A stretch of 6,161 nucleotides of DNA from Azoarcus sp. (GTDB taxonomy: Bacteria; Pseudomonadota; Gammaproteobacteria; Burkholderiales; Rhodocyclaceae), in the NCBI GenBank assembly GCA_031258035.1, contig JAIRNL010000174.1, forward strand, positions 1 through 6,161, written 5' to 3'. The first letter of the stretch is position 1. Every line of letters starts with the position of its first letter. The translations under genes and the position numbers were made by a program. The notes under the pieces are model-generated. The model was not told the origin of the DNA. It saw only the letters and a program-made list of their open reading frames with translations, and did not search any database. Shown here piece by piece: positions 5,017-6,161 of this stretch.

Positions 5017-6161
5017 ATGTCCGCAAATCCTGCCTTTACAGAAGCCCTCGCCACCGTCAGGACACTGGCTGACGAATGGCGCAAAACCGCCGCCAAACGC
5101 GACCGCGAAGGCGGCACGCCCAAAAGGGAACGCGACCAGATCCGCGCCAGCGGCCTGCTCACCTTCTTCATCGCCAGGGAGTTCGGCGGCAGCGGCGGCA
5201 GCTTCACCGAACTGATGGCGATCTTCCGTGAAATCGCCCGCGTCGACAGCAGCCTTGCGCACCTCTATGCCTTTCACAACTACCAGCTTGCCACCCTGCA
5301 ACTTTTCGGCACGACGGCGCAATGGCAGCGCCTGCACCGCGCGACAGCCGAAAAAGGCTGGTTCTGGGGCAACGGCATCAACCCGCTCAACAACGACACC
5401 ATTGCGACGCGCACCGCGAACGGCTACGAATGGAACGGCGTGAAGACCTTCGCCACCGGCTCGAAAGACTCCGACTACCTCACGATCAGCGGCAAGACGC
5501 CGGACGGCAAAGTACTGGTCGCCGCGATCCCGACCGGTCGCGCCGGCGTCATCATCCATGACAACTGGGACAACATCGGCCAGCGCCAGACCGACAGCGG
5601 CGCGCTGGAATTCCGCCACGTGGCGGTCGCGGACGACGAAATCCTGCCGAACGTCGGCCAGACGCCCTTAGCCAGCCTGCGCACCCTGGTCGGGCAGACG
5701 GTCTTTGGCAATCTTTTCCTGGAAGTCGCGCAAGGCGCGTTCGACGAAGCCCTCGCCTACCTGCGCGGCAAGGAATCCGCCGCGTGGAGCGCCTCGTTTG
5801 CCCCGACCCAGCAGAAAGACCCGTTCATCCTGCGCACGATCGGCGAATTGCACACCCGGCTCGACGCGGCGCGCCTGCTGAGCGACCGCGCCAACGCCGT
5901 GCTGGAACAAACCCTCCTCAAAGGCGAGGCCGTCACCTGGGACGACCGCGCCAGGCTGGCGGTCGCCGCCTTCACCGCCCGCGTGGCCGCCACGCGGACG
6001 GGGCTGGAAGTGAGCAGCCGCATCTTTGAATTCCTGGGATCGCGCGCGACCGTCGCCTCCCTGGGCTTCGACCGCTTCTGGCGCAACCTCCGCACCCAGA
6101 CCCTGCACGACCCGATCGACTACAAGACCCTGGCGATCGGCGACTACATCCTGAACGGCGA
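5017..6161 (+). CDS. DszC/SfnB-like flavin monooxygenase of the acyl-CoA dehydrogenase fold (3' end outside window)
   Basis: The frame is open from ATG 5017 to the window end, showing 381 residues; probably about 15-40 are missing. The start follows AAGGGGG (5001-5007) by nine bases and lies 18 bases after the ATPase stop, so it is in the same operon. The protein has the acyl-CoA dehydrogenase layout. An N-terminal helical domain contains REFGGSGGS (54-62). A beta domain has WGNGINPLNND (117-127) and the family motif NGVKTFATGSKDSDY (140-154). A C-terminal helical domain ends in RNLRTQTLHDP (356-366), then DYKTLAIGDYILNG. That RNxRTxTLHDP ending is characteristic of the DszC/SfnB/SfnC-type two-component monooxygenases and not of true acyl-CoA dehydrogenases; H364 appears to be the conserved C-terminal histidine. 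Such enzymes use reduced flavin from a separate reductase and oxygen to oxidise sulfur compounds or other small substrates. No reductase gene is visible. It probably acts on what the adjacent importer brings in. Confidence 0.87.
   Translation, partial: MSANPAFTEALATVRTLADEWRKTAAKRDREGGTPKRERDQIRASGLLTFFIAREFGGSGGSFTELMAIFREIARVDSSLAHLYAFHNYQLATLQLFGTTAQWQRLHRATAEKGWFWGNGINPLNNDTIATRTANGYEWNGVKTFATGSKDSDYLTISGKTPDGKVLVAAIPTGRAGVIIHDNWDNIGQRQTDSGALEFRHVAVADDEILPNVGQTPLASLRTLVGQTVFGNLFLEVAQGAFDEALAYLRGKESAAWSASFAPTQQKDPFILRTIGELHTRLDAARLLSDRANAVLEQTLLKGEAVTWDDRARLAVAAFTARVAATRTGLEVSSRIFEFLGSRATVASLGFDRFWRNLRTQTLHDPIDYKTLAIGDYILNG

Noticed and set aside
4141..5619. A 492-codon open frame on the minus strand
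   Set aside because: It lies opposite the ATPase and monooxygenase genes, both of which have complete family motifs. Its protein is low-complexity and rich in Arg, Ala, Asp and Gly, as expected from antisense reading of GC-rich coding DNA.

Overview
The window is 6161 bases of GC-rich DNA with dense, Gram-negative-style gene packing. It most likely comes from a proteobacterium, probably a beta- or gammaproteobacterium. That reading rests on an ActP-type acetate symporter, an SsuA/SsuC/SsuB-type importer, a SfnB/DszC-like flavin monooxygenase and two good sigma-54 (RpoN) promoter matches. I cannot name the genus from the sequence. No RNA genes, CRISPR array, insertion sequence or attachment site were seen.

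Layout. Bases 1-438 are the 3' end of an acetate/monocarboxylate:cation symporter (actP), closed by a clean intrinsic terminator (473-496). Bases 658-1098 encode an isolated 146-residue protein with its own strong ribosome binding site and its own terminator (1135-1170). I read this protein as a stand-alone phospholipase A2-like domain of the type found in parvovirus VP1 capsid proteins, and it is the most unusual gene here. Bases 1170-2021 (minus strand) encode an amidohydrolase-2 family protein whose expected metal ligands are partly missing. Bases 2022-2341 are a divergent regulatory region. From 2342 to the window end runs a plus-strand operon: periplasmic substrate-binding protein (2342-3448), permease (3450-4241), ATPase (4234-4998) and a DszC/SfnB-like acyl-CoA-dehydrogenase-fold monooxygenase (5017 to beyond 6161).

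How the genes fit together. The importer belongs to the sulfonate/taurine/nitrate class. Its coupling to a flavin monooxygenase of the desulfurisation type suggests uptake and oxidative breakdown of an organosulfur compound, as a sulfur or carbon source. The substrate cannot be read from the sequence. The divergent amidohydrolase probably belongs to the same pathway.

The 320-base divergent region appears to be an enhancer-controlled switch. A sigma-54 -24/-12 element faces each way: 2234-2250 towards the transporter operon and 2055-2071 towards the amidohydrolase. Two near-identical palindromes, TTGCTGC-N4-GCAGCA(A/C), lie between them with centres 31 bp apart (about three helical turns). They sit roughly 90-130 bases upstream of both predicted start sites, where a bacterial enhancer-binding protein would bind. 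Sigma-54 activators such as SfnR are known to control sulfone and sulfonate use in Pseudomonas, which fits, but no regulator gene is in the window.
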